Source of the DNA: Elysia crispata
Taxonomy: Eukaryota; Mollusca; Gastropoda; Plakobranchidae
Assembly: GCA_033675545.1 (NCBI GenBank)
Contig: JAWDGP010000284.1
Location: 30,001-94,000, forward strand
Length of the DNA stretch: 64,000 nucleotides
Reading direction: 5' to 3'
Shown here: one piece after another, positions 46,901 through 56,879 of the stretch
How positions within the stretch are numbered: the first letter of the stretch is position 1
How the letters are laid out: each line of letters starts with the position of its first letter
Program-made: the position numbers and the translations under genes
Notes under the pieces: model-generated
What the model was told of the DNA's origin: nothing
Seen by the model: only the letters and a program-made list of their open reading frames with translations
Databases searched by the model: none

Positions 46901-47353
46901 TGCAATGTAAAGAAATTATTGTTGAAGTGTAAATCAAATTGATCCTTGATGATAATTTTCAATAGAATTTTAGACATGATGCCCTCATTGGGTGTTACAA
47001 GGGATATCTTCATAGACAGATAGGTAAAAAAAAGCTATAAAGGTAACCAATTTAAATTCTAGATCCTTTTGCAACTGGCAGAGATTGTTATTTTATGCTT
47101 TATACCATGATGGAAAAATCTCTTCTCAGGCTTAAGATTCCCTTTTTCATGCTATAAATGTTCAATTTTTTTTAATGTAGAACAATGAGCTGGGATGCAG
47201 ATCAGCCAGCACTTTCATTTCAGGACTTAGGAACTTGAGGTTAAAGGAATTATAACTAATCGGCAGTATTCATAGCTAAAACCACCTGAAGATAATCCTA
47301 CTCCTGCTAAGCCTAAAACAGCTTTGTTCACAGTGAACAGAAAAGAAGATTAC

Positions 47354-47681
47354 TCAGGCTGCCATTTTAGTCTCCGCCCCTTCACCATCTGGTGTACACA
47401 CAACCACAGTTTGCGAAGACTTCACATTGTTGCTATCGCCTGGCGGCTGTTCTTTGTTGGATCCTATGGATGAGAGATCTGACTTTGAAGACTTGCCCTT
47501 TTCGCTGCCTTCAAAACTGAAAACATCCACATAGTATGTTGCACCATTAAATGCAGCGATGGCACAAAAGAAAACAAGCATCACTGAGTTGGCGATGAAA
47601 TAATTGTACCAAAGTGGAATCAGGAAGAGCATGCCCAAAACCATAAGGAGAGACCAGGCAATGTACAAGAGGATCCTGTAT
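47354..47681 (-). CDS. GPCAT: GPCAT last coding exon, residues 335-443
   Basis: Acceptor ATATTTCCACAG|A. Encodes RYRILLYIAWSLLMVLGM, a second hydrophobic run ending AAFNGATYYVDVF, then a polar Ser/Gly/Lys tail of about 50 residues ending ETKMAA and TGA at 47354-47356. The NGATYYVDVF element matches the family C-terminus. The tail is probably variable. Confidence 0.92.
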
Positions 47682-50600
47682 CTGTGGAAATATGCAGAGA
47701 TTTCATGAATACATTTTTCATACAAATCATAAGAATTTTAATTGTGTTTGCAAACACATGATTAAACATCTGAAATTTGATATTGGCTGATCACTTACGA
47801 CTGATTAAAAATCAGACCTTTTCTCAATTCTAGCACATCCAATACACATAGCAAAAATGTCTTTAATTCTAAGGTAAGTTTTTATGCTTTAACCTTAAGT
47901 TTTTGAAGATCTCATGTCAAAATTCAAGCTTCACATCCCTGTGATGAATAAATGGGCCTGGAAATTCTTTTGTTGTTCGTCATTTTTGTGTTTATTTGAA
48001 TTTATATTCGACTAACAAAACAAAACGAAAAAAAACGAACACACACACACACAGAATAAATAGGGCACAGTCAGATAAAAGCCACTCAAAGAACGACAGC
48101 TAATTGACTTATCTGGCATATCTGCTCACAGGCTGTTTGTTATTTTAAAACATCAGATTTTGCTGAAAGTCAGCTTGAGAGTGGATTTCCACAGGGGCTA
48201 TCAACTATGTTTTTTCACATATGATGAAGGATTGCATTGTACTTGCCCTTTTAAAAAGCCTCAGTGCCGCCTCAGATTTAGCTATGGAATAACAAAGTAA
48301 GACAAGTCTATTGGTCTACTGAGAAAAATTGAAAAAATGTTTTTATTACAAACCTTTGGCCAAAGAGATTGCAGAGGCGAAACTGTAAAGAACGCTCATT
48401 TCTTGTGACATATCTAAACAGGTTCAGGTAATCTGACGAGGGTTTCAAGATGAGATTCACTAAGATGAAATAGATAACCTGGAGAAAGCACATATTGGAT
48501 TATTTATTAGAACTATGAATTTAAAAACAAAGTAAATATTTCTTTTTTTTTTTTTTTTTTTTCACATAAATACATCTCAAGTATAATTCATCTTCCAGAG
48601 ATATAACTTAACTGCCTTCAACTTTCACCACCAATAGAGACATTACTATGAACGTGTCAATTTCTACAAAATTTTGTCTAATGCAGAGAAAAATACTTGA
48701 AGATTAGTTTTCCATATATCTCATCTTTTTTTTTGAATTACCTGATGAAGGACATGAAAACCCATGGGCACAAGAACCAGCCACACAAAGTTAAACTGGA
48801 ATTGGCATTTAGGGAAAGGTTTATGCCATTTAGATGAAGCCTCCTCTGGGTACCAACGAATTCTATATAAAAAAAATTTTGAAGAAAATGTTGAATACTG
48901 CTTTTTTTTTTTTTTTGCAAGTTTAAAAACAAATAATGAAACTTTTGGAGCTCAGTATGTTTCTAACATCTTTTTTGTGTCATAAAAAAGCTTAAGATGG
49001 AAAATAATTAATTTCAGCACAATGAATACATATAAAGATTTACAGCATATTAGCAAAAGGTGTATGAGTTTTAAAGTTTAAAAAAAACGAAAATGTTTAT
49101 TTAAAAGTAAAAAAAAAAATTTAAAGTTCGTCTCTCCATAAATTAATGTTCTTTACTTACTAATACTTCTTCTTTGAAACATATACTCAAAACAGCTACC
49201 TATTTATATACACCAAAAGTATATTTTTATCTAATGTGAGAACAGAAATGTAAAATATAAGGTAAGTTTTGTTGACTTACAAATTAAACTAAATGTTTCA
49301 ATTTTGTGTTAGATTACACAAATATTGCCACTGAAGAAAAATATTTGAGGTTCAAAAAATAAAAATGACAAACACTGCTGCTTGTTTTTTAATGTTTGCA
49401 AATGATTTTTAAAACAGGGTGTCAAATATTTTTTTAAAAAATATTTTGAAGGATTATAACTTACACAAAAGTAAGAAGACATGGCATCAGGTGAATATAG
49501 AGTGATGTCACCTTATCCAAGCTGTGAAGTACCAAAGAGTTGCGGAATATGAGCAATGCCCAGATCAATGGGCCAGATGCAATGCTGTATCCAACAGCAA
49601 ACATGTCCTCCCGAGATGGAGCAAGGCTAGGCAAAGAAAATGTTGCCAGTTTTTAAATTTTCAAACTATAACATAATTTAAAATTAACAGAAATTTGGCT
49701 TAGAAAAAATATCAAAGTATGAGACTTTTCTTTAAATTAAGTCTGAAAAGAGCAGATCATTAGTAAAGATGTAAACTAAATAATTTGAATATGAAAAAAA
49801 AAAAATTTTTAACAAGTTAAAAGGAAATGTCAAGTTTTCAATTTCAAAACAGCAATTTTTGAAAAAGAAACTTCCTTCATACATCTAGTCATTATGTTGT
49901 AAATGAAAATCGTAGTCTAATTTTTCATTGCTTGATCTTCAGACATAATAGAGAAAGCCTTCACAATGGTGTATTGGATGAGCTGACTCAAAAACTGCAA
50001 AATCTTGATGCAAAAAAAAAAATTAAGAAAAAAGAAAAATAATAATAATTTTAAAATGCAGTTTACCAAATTTACAATGCATTTTCTAATTTAAAAACCA
50101 TTTCAAGGATCAATTTTTTTATTTTTTTACTAAAGTCCTGATCGTAATAATTTCTGAGACATGATATGGACAATGGTGCTACAAAATGGAAAGCTAATAG
50201 GGTCCTTAAGATATGTCCTTTACATAACCTAAATTTAAGGATACAAATCTTAGTCACAGAAAACTTGAGAGCTATCAATATTTCCATATCATCTTATCTG
50301 TTATGAAAGATAAATGATGTTTTTTTTTTAGTTGGAGAAAATACTCCTGAAATAAATTATAAAGTTTTACAATGGCAAGAACCTAACAAGCTTTTCTAAA
50401 TTGAAATTACCAATATAAAATATTTTCCCAATTTTTAGGCTAAATGATATTAATCTGATAAATAGGTATGCTGACTCACCATAAGTATATAAAGCAATAA
50501 ATGTTGGCAAAATAACAGAAGTCCAACATAAAGTATTGATATTTCATCTTCCTGTAAAAGAAAAGAAAAACTACAAAATTTAGTATGGGATCATTCTGTC

Positions 50601-52719
50601 ATCAAAAGGGATATTTGAAAAAAAAAATGTAAATGCCTAAAATAGAGCATTAATCAACACGAATATTGGCGGCAAACATAGAAAGATCAGAGTATTATAA
50701 AGATTTGAAGTCAAAAGTCTATGTTATCATCAAGTTGTCCAGTTTAAATTATGCTTTGGCATAAGCATGGGAAGGAATGCTTTTTCAAAGAAGATTGTTG
50801 TTTAACATTTTTTCTAATGCTACTAATTTTGTAAAAAAAAAAAAATCCCCAAAGCAGAAAAACGTTTTTCATAGTTTGAAATTACTGCACTCTCAAATTT
50901 AGTGCTAAAGCCTGAATAGAGTTGCTTAAGATACCACAATGCTCACCAATACATGATGAGCCTAAAGAAGAGAAGGGAAGGAGTCAACACAGAGTACAGG
51001 TAAGGCATCATCCACTTCACAGTGAGCACACAGTGAGACAAGAGCACAATGCCAGCAACTGTCAACACATATGTCACTTTGCTCTGCATTCTATGCTTTC
51101 TCAGCAGCTAAAAAGAGTGGGAAATATTAAGGCAGTGTTATTAGATTACCTTTTCTGTTATTAGATTACCTTTTCTGAGACATTCATTCAAACTTTTCTT
51201 CTTTTATATTTACTCATATCAACCTGATAATAGATATTCTTTGAGTAAGGTGACACTCAGCAATACAAAGATCCAAAAATTTTACTGCCACAGAATCTGA
51301 AATAATTTTTCCTTTGATTCATCAGCTTAATATAGTTTGGTTAGATTCCTTTCTCTTTGAGTATGAATGCTGCTAATTCTTTAGCAACAACAGACAAATG
51401 AAGATTGAGTCAACCCAAAGCAGTTATGTCAGGAACATGCAAAAAAGAAAAGAAATCCTTGCAAAAATTTGTAAGATTTGTTCTTTCAAACTTCAATAAC
51501 ATATAAAATATAAAGAAAATATTACCTTAAAAAAAGCTTTAACATCTGGCTCATCTTTTGTAGTTGGCTCCACAGTTATCTCAGCTACTGTATCATAAAG
51601 CTCTTGCATATGTTTCATAGCAAAAGATGACTGGGAGTTTTCTTTGAGCTCTTTTACATTTTGAGTACTTTCTTTAGTATCATTAGATGAGACAGGGTCA
51701 AGTCTGGCCATTTTGGAAAAATGAAAATAACATTACAAATTTAGAAAAGAAAAAAAAAAAAGAAAGAAAGAAAAAAAAAGCTGAAATTTGCATTAAATGT
51801 TCAACAATTTTTTTCTTGTTAAGTTTTAGAAATGTGACATCAGAGCCTCTAGAACTTTGCTTTACCCAAGACTTTATTTTCATACGAAACAAAAACAAGA
51901 TATTTAGGGCTATTACTTTAAAGTAAAGTTGGGACTCACATCCCCACTACCTAAAATGTCAGCGGACATCACTGAGGCATGTAGGTTATATGCACAGTAG
52001 CTGTACAAGCGGCGGATATCTACCCTTCCTAGAGTGTTCCACTCAATCATGATGTCAACACACATATCTTATTATCATGCTTGCACTGACAGACAGTGTC
52101 GTTTTGAAAGTCTAGTCTATATTTTTTTACTTAAACTACTTGACGTTTACTTGATGCATGGATCTAGTTAGCACACAGGAGATTTGGTCAAAAGTATATG
52201 TGATTATTAGAAGAATAATAAAGCTACCCATTGTCTGTGACAATGAGAATGGGCATATTTAGATGCAATAGAATTGCCCACAGGAAAATGGTTTTGTGAA
52301 TGCTGCTAAGAAGATAAGGAAAAAGTGTAACATAAAACCAAGATTATTTCAAAGACAGTTATATGCCATTTTGTATTGTGAATAAAAATACTTAATTTTA
52401 TATTTAAAACAATATAAAGTTTACCTCATCACAGATCCATCTTTTGACATTTTTTGTGTCGAGTAATTCACCTCAAGAAGGTCTTTTGGCTTCTCTTGAT
52501 TGATTTGCATATTGGATGCAATCACAGCATTTGACAGAGAAGATTTATTTAACGATGAATCTGTAACAATCATTTGTAAACAAAATGTACACTGCTAACT
52601 TAAAAACAGTTGAGTGACTTTTTATTAGTCGTAGTCGTAGTCGTAGCAGTAGCAGTAGCAGTAGCAGTAGGAGTAGCAGTAGGAGTAGCAGTAGCAGTAG
52701 CAGTAGCAGTAGAAGTAGC

Positions 52720-52754
<35 letters not shown>

Positions 52755-53096
52755 CATAGGTGGTTACAATAACAGCAGCAGCAGTACTAGTACTTGTTTT
52801 TGTAGTGCTTAGCTTTTGGAGGGTAGACGTATTATCATTGGTATCCTCATCATTTTGATACTCACAAATTTCAGAGAAATTAACCTTTCATTTATTAAAT
52901 AAAAGTTTGATTTTAAATAAATTCATTCGAATCTTGAGGTTTGAGAATTTATCAAGAATAATCAATCATGAATAAATTTATACTCTCTCATTGATAACAA
53001 ACTTAGATTTGCTTTAGTTTTACTATAGATGAGCAAGTTACTCATACCTCCAACATCATGAATCTCGTGATAAGTATTTGTATTTTCTTCCATCAT
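47354..53096 (-). CDS. GPCAT: Glycerophosphocholine acyltransferase (GPCAT/Gpc1 family, DUF2838), nine coding exons
   Basis: Family members are integral membrane enzymes that move an acyl group from acyl-CoA to glycerophosphocholine, giving lysophosphatidylcholine, in the phosphatidylcholine salvage route. Coding exons in transcript order: 53096-53048, 52560-52425, 51703-51526, 51107-50947, 50551-50480, 49626-49465, 48862-48742, 48478-48354, 47681-47354. All have GT-AG borders and agreeing phases, totalling 443 residues. Residues 1-121 are polar and probably cytosolic. About eight membrane segments lie between residues 130 and 390. Family blocks: LDFCYFAN (184-191), RNSLVLHSLDKVTSLYIH (227-244), RWYPE (255-259) and AAFNGATYYVDVF (377-389). 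The last ~50 residues are polar and Ser-rich. The listed start is the first of two adjacent ATGs (MMEEN) but lies inside an exon with its own acceptor, so more N-terminal sequence may exist. Enzyme activity is inferred from family membership, not shown. Confidence is high for the family and central exons, lower for the N-terminus. Confidence 0.9.
48354..48478 (-). CDS. GPCAT: GPCAT exon, residues 294-335
   Basis: Acceptor CTTTCTCCAG|GTT and donor CAAAG|GTTTGT. Encodes the helix VIYFILVNLILK, then a basic loop YVTRNERSLQFRLCNLFGQR that resembles the conserved cytosolic loop with aromatic and basic residues in family members. Confidence 0.88.
48742..48862 (-). CDS. GPCAT: GPCAT exon, residues 253-293
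   Basis: Acceptor TTTTATATAG|A and donor CATCAG|GTAATTC. Encodes IRWYPEE, a loop with Trp, Lys and Pro, then the helix FNFVWLVLVPMGFHVLHQ. The RW-P-E element follows the signature block in the family. Confidence 0.88.
49465..49626 (-). CDS. GPCAT: GPCAT exon, residues 199-253, family signature block
   Basis: Acceptor TTTGCCTAG|C and donor TTTTGT|GTAAGT. It holds the most diagnostic stretch of the family: SIASGPLIWALLIF followed by RNSLVLHSLDKVTSLYIH. The polar residues R227, N228, H233, D236 and K237 lie beside membrane helices and are plausible active-site or substrate-binding residues. This role is inference. Confidence 0.93.
50480..50551 (-). CDS. GPCAT: GPCAT exon, residues 175-199, LDFCYF motif
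   Basis: Acceptor TTTTCTTTTACAG|GAAG and donor TTATG|GTGAGT. This short 72-nt exon encodes a K/Y-rich border then the helix FMLDFCYFANIYCFIYLW. The DFCYF element matches the conserved segment that precedes the main family block in plant and fungal members, as I recall them. Confidence 0.9.
50947..51107 (-). CDS. GPCAT: GPCAT exon, residues 122-175, first membrane segments
   Basis: Acceptor TCTTTTTAG|CTG and donor TATTG|GTGAGC. After a basic start (LLRKHRMQSK) it encodes two hydrophobic runs, VTYVLTVAGIVLLSHCVL and a second one around PSLLFFRLIMYW. It begins exactly on a codon border, the only internal exon besides 48478-48354 to do so, which allows a different 5' exon ending on a codon border to be joined to it. 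Confidence 0.88.
51526..51703 (-). CDS. GPCAT: GPCAT exon, residues 62-121
   Basis: Encodes a charged segment rich in Glu, Lys and Thr, ending KDEPDVKAFFK at donor AAG|GTAATA. The best acceptor in phase is ATGGCCAG|ACTTGACC behind a TTTTCATTTTTCC tract. The same place holds an ATG (MARLDP) that would be read if this were an alternative first exon. The segment lies just before the first membrane helix and is probably cytosolic. Confidence 0.75.
51940..52065 (-). other. Open 42-codon segment with donor, possible alternative first exon of GPCAT
   Basis: Reads from an ATG through MCVDIMIEWNTLGRVDIRRL onward, 42 codons without a stop, to GGGGAT|GTGAGT, a strong donor on a codon border. That phase does not fit the next constitutive exon (51703-51526) but does fit the exon at 51107. 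It would give a short variant with a different N-terminus. Its base composition is more even than its flanks. It could also be a worn SINE or a chance reading frame. Confidence 0.25.
52228..52305 (-). CDS. Candidate cassette exon of GPCAT (78 nt, 26 residues)
   Basis: A good acceptor (TTTTTCCTTATCTTCTTAG) opens a 78-nt segment that reads through in frame and ends at GG|GTAGCT, a weaker donor. It enters and leaves with two carried bases, so it can be included or skipped without changing the frame. It encodes a hydrophobic segment, IHKTIFLWAILLHLNMPILI, which would put an extra membrane-like helix in the polar N-terminal region. Unspliced, the frame hits TAG at the donor. It could be an optional exon or a chance open stretch. 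Confidence 0.3.
52425..52560 (-). CDS. GPCAT: GPCAT exon, residues 17-62
   Basis: Acceptor GTTACAG|AT and donor ATGAG|GTAAA. The exon encodes a polar Ser/Asn/Lys-rich cytosolic stretch (SSLNKSSLSNAVIASNMQ onward) with no membrane segment. It enters with one carried base and leaves with two, which fits both the next constitutive exon and the 78-nt candidate exon. A CTA-rich array lies 66 nt before its acceptor. Confidence 0.65.
52626..52756 (-). repeat. CTA/CTGCTA trinucleotide array in a GPCAT intron
   Basis: On the transcript strand it reads CTACTACTACTGCTACTT and similar, about 43 units, ending 66 nt before the acceptor of exon 52560-52425. It is pyrimidine-rich and full of branch-site-like TACTAC. 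Confidence 0.93.
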
Positions 53097-53112
53097 TGGG
53101 TAGTGTGGCTCT
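53048..53112 (-). CDS. GPCAT: GPCAT exon with putative start codon (residues 1-17)
   Basis: The exon follows a strong acceptor: branch-like TACTAATACTAATC, then a C/T tract ending CCCTTTTCCAG. The donor is GAG|GTATGAG. Two tandem ATGs begin MMEENTNTYHEIHDVG. The 16 exon bases before the first ATG stay open in the same frame (EPHYP), so an upstream exon could supply the real start. Alternatively they are 5' UTR. Confidence 0.6.
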
Positions 53113-53966
53113 CTGGAAAAGGGGGGAGGCGAGATTAGTATTAGTAAGAAGATGAAAAACTGCTTAACAAACATTTCATTCATAATTGATCTGAATTGAA
53201 CACAGCATAATCATTTATTGAAGATAGTGGGAGGTTCTCCATAGTATAGATATTGCCACATGCCGTGGTTCTTCAGCCGTATTTGTTAGATTTCTGAACC
53301 TCTGAAGTTAACTTTAACCTTTTCTTTTTTTTTTAACAATTCTATCTACTTTATATTCCGAGAAACTTAATTATGGCCTGTGGCTTTGATTGCTAGTCAA
53401 TCTAGTTTTGAGTTTGACAAACTAAATTAAGAAGCCATTGCCAATTAAAACAAAACATTTGAACTGTTATTTGCCAATGTTGAAAATCATAATTTAAAAA
53501 ATTATGAACTTGTTTCCATAAAAAGTTAGAATTCTTTCAATGTAAAATACCTGCCAGTGCATATTGGATTTTTCATATGTAATTTGTAAATAATAAAAAT
53601 TCAAACATAAGCTTTGTGAAAAAATGGGTCACTAAAACATTAATATGTAACACGTGCTTCTTTCACCCACCTGCTAATTGATTGATTTGTTTGCTTTATT
53701 CTAATTCTGAAACATGATCAACATGTTCTTCATACTGATATATATAGTTTTCAAAGATTTCATCAAACCCTTTTTAAAGCTATAATTTTTTTGCAACCGG
53801 ATTTAATGATTCAATGCACAGTACACCAATCTTTTTTTCCTAATTTATTAGTGAAATCATTGGTGATAATTATAAATTTACAATAAATATAGAAATAATC
53901 ATGACCACAATAACAATGATGATAAGCACAATAAAAATAATAATCATAATAATAATAATGATGATA

Positions 53967-54001
<35 letters not shown>

Positions 54002-54020
54002 AATAATAATAATGATAATA

Positions 54021-54102
<82 letters not shown>

Positions 54103-56239
54103 TGATGATGATGATGATGATGATCATGATAATAATAATAATCATAATAATGATAATAATAATAATAATTTAATTATTATTTATTGCCATAGATAAGCTC
54201 CAGACCTCAAATGTAGCAAATAGACAAAATTAAAAAGGATGTCTGTGTGAAATAATAGTCCAGCATAAGCAAATTACTTCAGGGTGTGAATGACACTATC
54301 TCAAGAGGGTGTGTAATATTTCCAAAGTATGACTTATTTATTAATGTTAAACATGCAGGATATCTTGCAATATATAATTACATTTGTTCTAGATATAGAT
54401 GCCAAGTTTAATTCAAAACAATGCTTAAAAAGGTTCTATTGATTGTTAAAACTGTAAAATTTAAATATGCCTCATAAGTTCTATATGTCATGCAATTGAA
54501 GATGAGCTGAACAGTATGATACATACAATGATTTTTTTTGTAGGTTTTATAAGCTTTGAAATAGCATTTGTGGGTAGAGATAATTATGTAAGGGAGCTTC
54601 TTATATCAAGTCTGAAGTGTAATGTTGTGGGTGGGATGAAAAGGCTCTAAATGAGATAAAAGTGTTGAATTAAAGGTGTGCTCTTAACTACCCCTACATT
54701 TCTTGGTGCCAGCAAGTCTGTTATTAATGAGTTTTGTTGCAGTATCAGCCAGTTTATATGTAAACTTGCCTTTTTCAATCGTTATCCAGTTGGGACTACT
54801 AAAAATACTATGAAAAAGACTTCAAAGAATACATGTATGTGTGTGTCCTGACTTTTATAGTTTTAATGTCTGAATCTCAGATTTTTCTTTTCAAATGACA
54901 TGCTAAGATTCATTACATAACTTAGAAGTAATTTCAAATAACTTTATTCATTCAAGCACTGTTTTCTTTACATGTATTGATCCTGTTGTAAAGCATCTCT
55001 TTTTTTTTTCAAAACTTTGGAGGAATTTTACACTGAAAATTTTTTGATTTCCTATCTAAATTTTTAGTTGTAGTCATGAAGGCTCGTTAAGCCGCTTAAG
55101 CCAGGCTAACCAATTTCAAACGCCTAATTGTCAATCCAAAACTAGAAAATTGGTAAACGGCCATTCAGTTCTCTTCACTTTGATATAGTTATATCAAACA
55201 TGATTAAGAATCAGGTACAAAGGATGAAATATGAAAAACCACCAAAAAAAAACAGCCCATTTGAGAGTTCAAATGATATTGAAGTTTTAAGTGTATGGAT
55301 TTAAAGAGAGAGAGAGAGAAGCACGGTAGTCTGATTCTCTGACATTTACTTTTAATTCATATCCAATTTCTACGGGTCAATATCCAAGCTCCTATAGATC
55401 TAAAATTAAGAAAAGAAGAAAAGAAAGTCTCTGATTTTATTTTAAAAAACCATATTCAGTAAAACTAAATATATATATATTCTTAACTATGAGCTAGAAT
55501 GAGTCTTAAAAATCAAAAACCTACATCTAGATCTAGTCTAGTACTTGTAAAATTGTACAAAAATAATTTACTGTCTTACATTTTATTCATGGATCTTAGG
55601 GCAAATTGATGCCTGCACAACTAAAAAGTCATGATTTGCAGGCTCTCCTGAGAAACTGTCCAAGTAGTTAACATTGAAGAATGAGCTCCTACTCAGTCCT
55701 AGATCATGTAAACTATATTTGACTCTAGCTTGGATCTAGATCTAGGTTGGACTTAAAAATAAATTTGGAAATAAGGCCAAAGTGGTGTGACACCTCACAC
55801 TGCAAACTTTGGTCTACATTTCAGTTCTGGGTCTGGTTATCCCTACAAACACTTGCAGTTTCTTGACCCACTCTGATCTCAATATCTATTAGAATACCTG
55901 TAATTACTTGATCACATGTGTGTATACATCCTATCTATTGGCCTAGATTTAGTCTTTACATTAAAAAGATCTAAGTTTACCCATATTAATTATTATTTAC
56001 ATTGTATGGTTGTGCATAAATTCTTGCTTTCTTTCAACAGACTTTAATGTATGACCATTATCTAGATCTTGCCTTTGACTGGCGTAGACCAACACTAGTT
56101 TTAGATTTGAAATTTTCAATAGCGGACTAGAGGGGATTAGTTTAGATTCTTGATCTATTCTGTATTAATGATTGTTGACATAAAAATTAATATAAAACTT
56201 AAATATTTGAAATGAAACCCTAAGTCTAATTAATAAAGC
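53113..56239 (-). other. Probable 5' intron of GPCAT
   Basis: Lies upstream of the first recognised exon, which begins at a strong acceptor, so transcription should cross this stretch. No convincing exon was found. TCTAGATCTAG motifs occur at about 55523 and 55735. Confidence 0.4.
53915..54174. repeat. AAT/GAT compound trinucleotide array
   Basis: About 260 bp of alternating AAT and GAT blocks, including about 15 pure GAT units and about 22 pure AAT units. Poly-Ile frames through it are artefacts. Probably inside the 5' intron of GPCAT. Confidence 0.93.
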
Positions 56240-56879
56240 TTAAAATATTGGTGTGTATTTAGATAATAAATTTAATAAGTTATCCACTGTATATTTTTTA
56301 GCCGGGAATAGGCATTATATTCCTGAATCAAACATAAAGAAAACTCTTGCATCAATTTTTATTCTTTCAAGGCTGGACTATTGTAACGTTTTAAAAATAT
56401 TTGATTTTGAACTTAACTGACAGCCTGGGTATCAAATGTTACAAAGATGCCAAAGTAGTGTTGCTACTAGTGCTAGGAGGTTAACAGGCAAAAGAAAGCA
56501 GGGCGATGAAAAACCTCTCCTTGAACATCTATGTAACCAGTAAAATTTGGCATTAAGTATAAGACTTTGATTTTCTGTTATAAAAATGTCTTGAAAATTA
56601 AAGACACTGCACCTAGATATCTTTTCTCCTCTGTCCCGCCCCACTTCATCCTTCCCCTTATCCTTACTTACAATCAATGTCCCTTTGTTCAATTGGAAAA
56701 AAAAATCTGAACGTCTAAAGTATAATGATCTAAAATCTATAATATTTAGATCCAGATCGAAAACAAATAAGAATGATGAAGAGCTTTCAATGCCACATTG
56801 GAACAGCCAACTACAGCAACTTAGAATGAGACAGGGACAAAAATTGAGATCTTTTAAAAAGCTACTAAAGATGCAATAA
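56240..56879 (+). mobile_element. LINE 3' fragment, CR1/L2/Jockey-like reverse transcriptase C-terminus
   Basis: Reads IGVYLDNKFNKL at 56252, IPESNIKKTLASIFILSRLDYCN, then MLQRCQSSVA and RRLTGKRKQ, and ends PHWNSQLQQLRMR and LRSFKKLLKMQ before TAA. The series LGV-LD, SRLDYCN, LQR-QNSAARL, WNSLP--LR, F-K-LK is the thumb and C-terminal region of many CR1/L2/Jockey-group LINEs. It carries stops and frame changes and lacks the catalytic core. It lies opposite in strand to GPCAT, perhaps in its 5' intron. Confidence 0.72.

Larger units (their letters stand above)
42100..47353 (-). other. A-rich stretch downstream of the GPCAT stop, possible long 3' UTR
   Basis: No coding exon was recognised on either strand. 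The plus strand is clearly A-rich, the same skew as the GPCAT introns, and it fades near 42 kb. AATAAA on the minus strand occurs repeatedly (for example at 42025-42030 and 42043-42048), so a transcript end cannot be fixed. It also holds an ATT array and an AT array, listed separately. Confidence 0.35.

Noticed and set aside
50072-50287. 71-codon frame inside the GPCAT gene (50072-50287, minus)
   Set aside because: Lies in the intron between exons 50551-50480 and 49626-49465; no family match and no splice sites in phase.
53870-54173. Poly-Ile/Met frames
   Set aside because: Translation of the AAT/GAT array.
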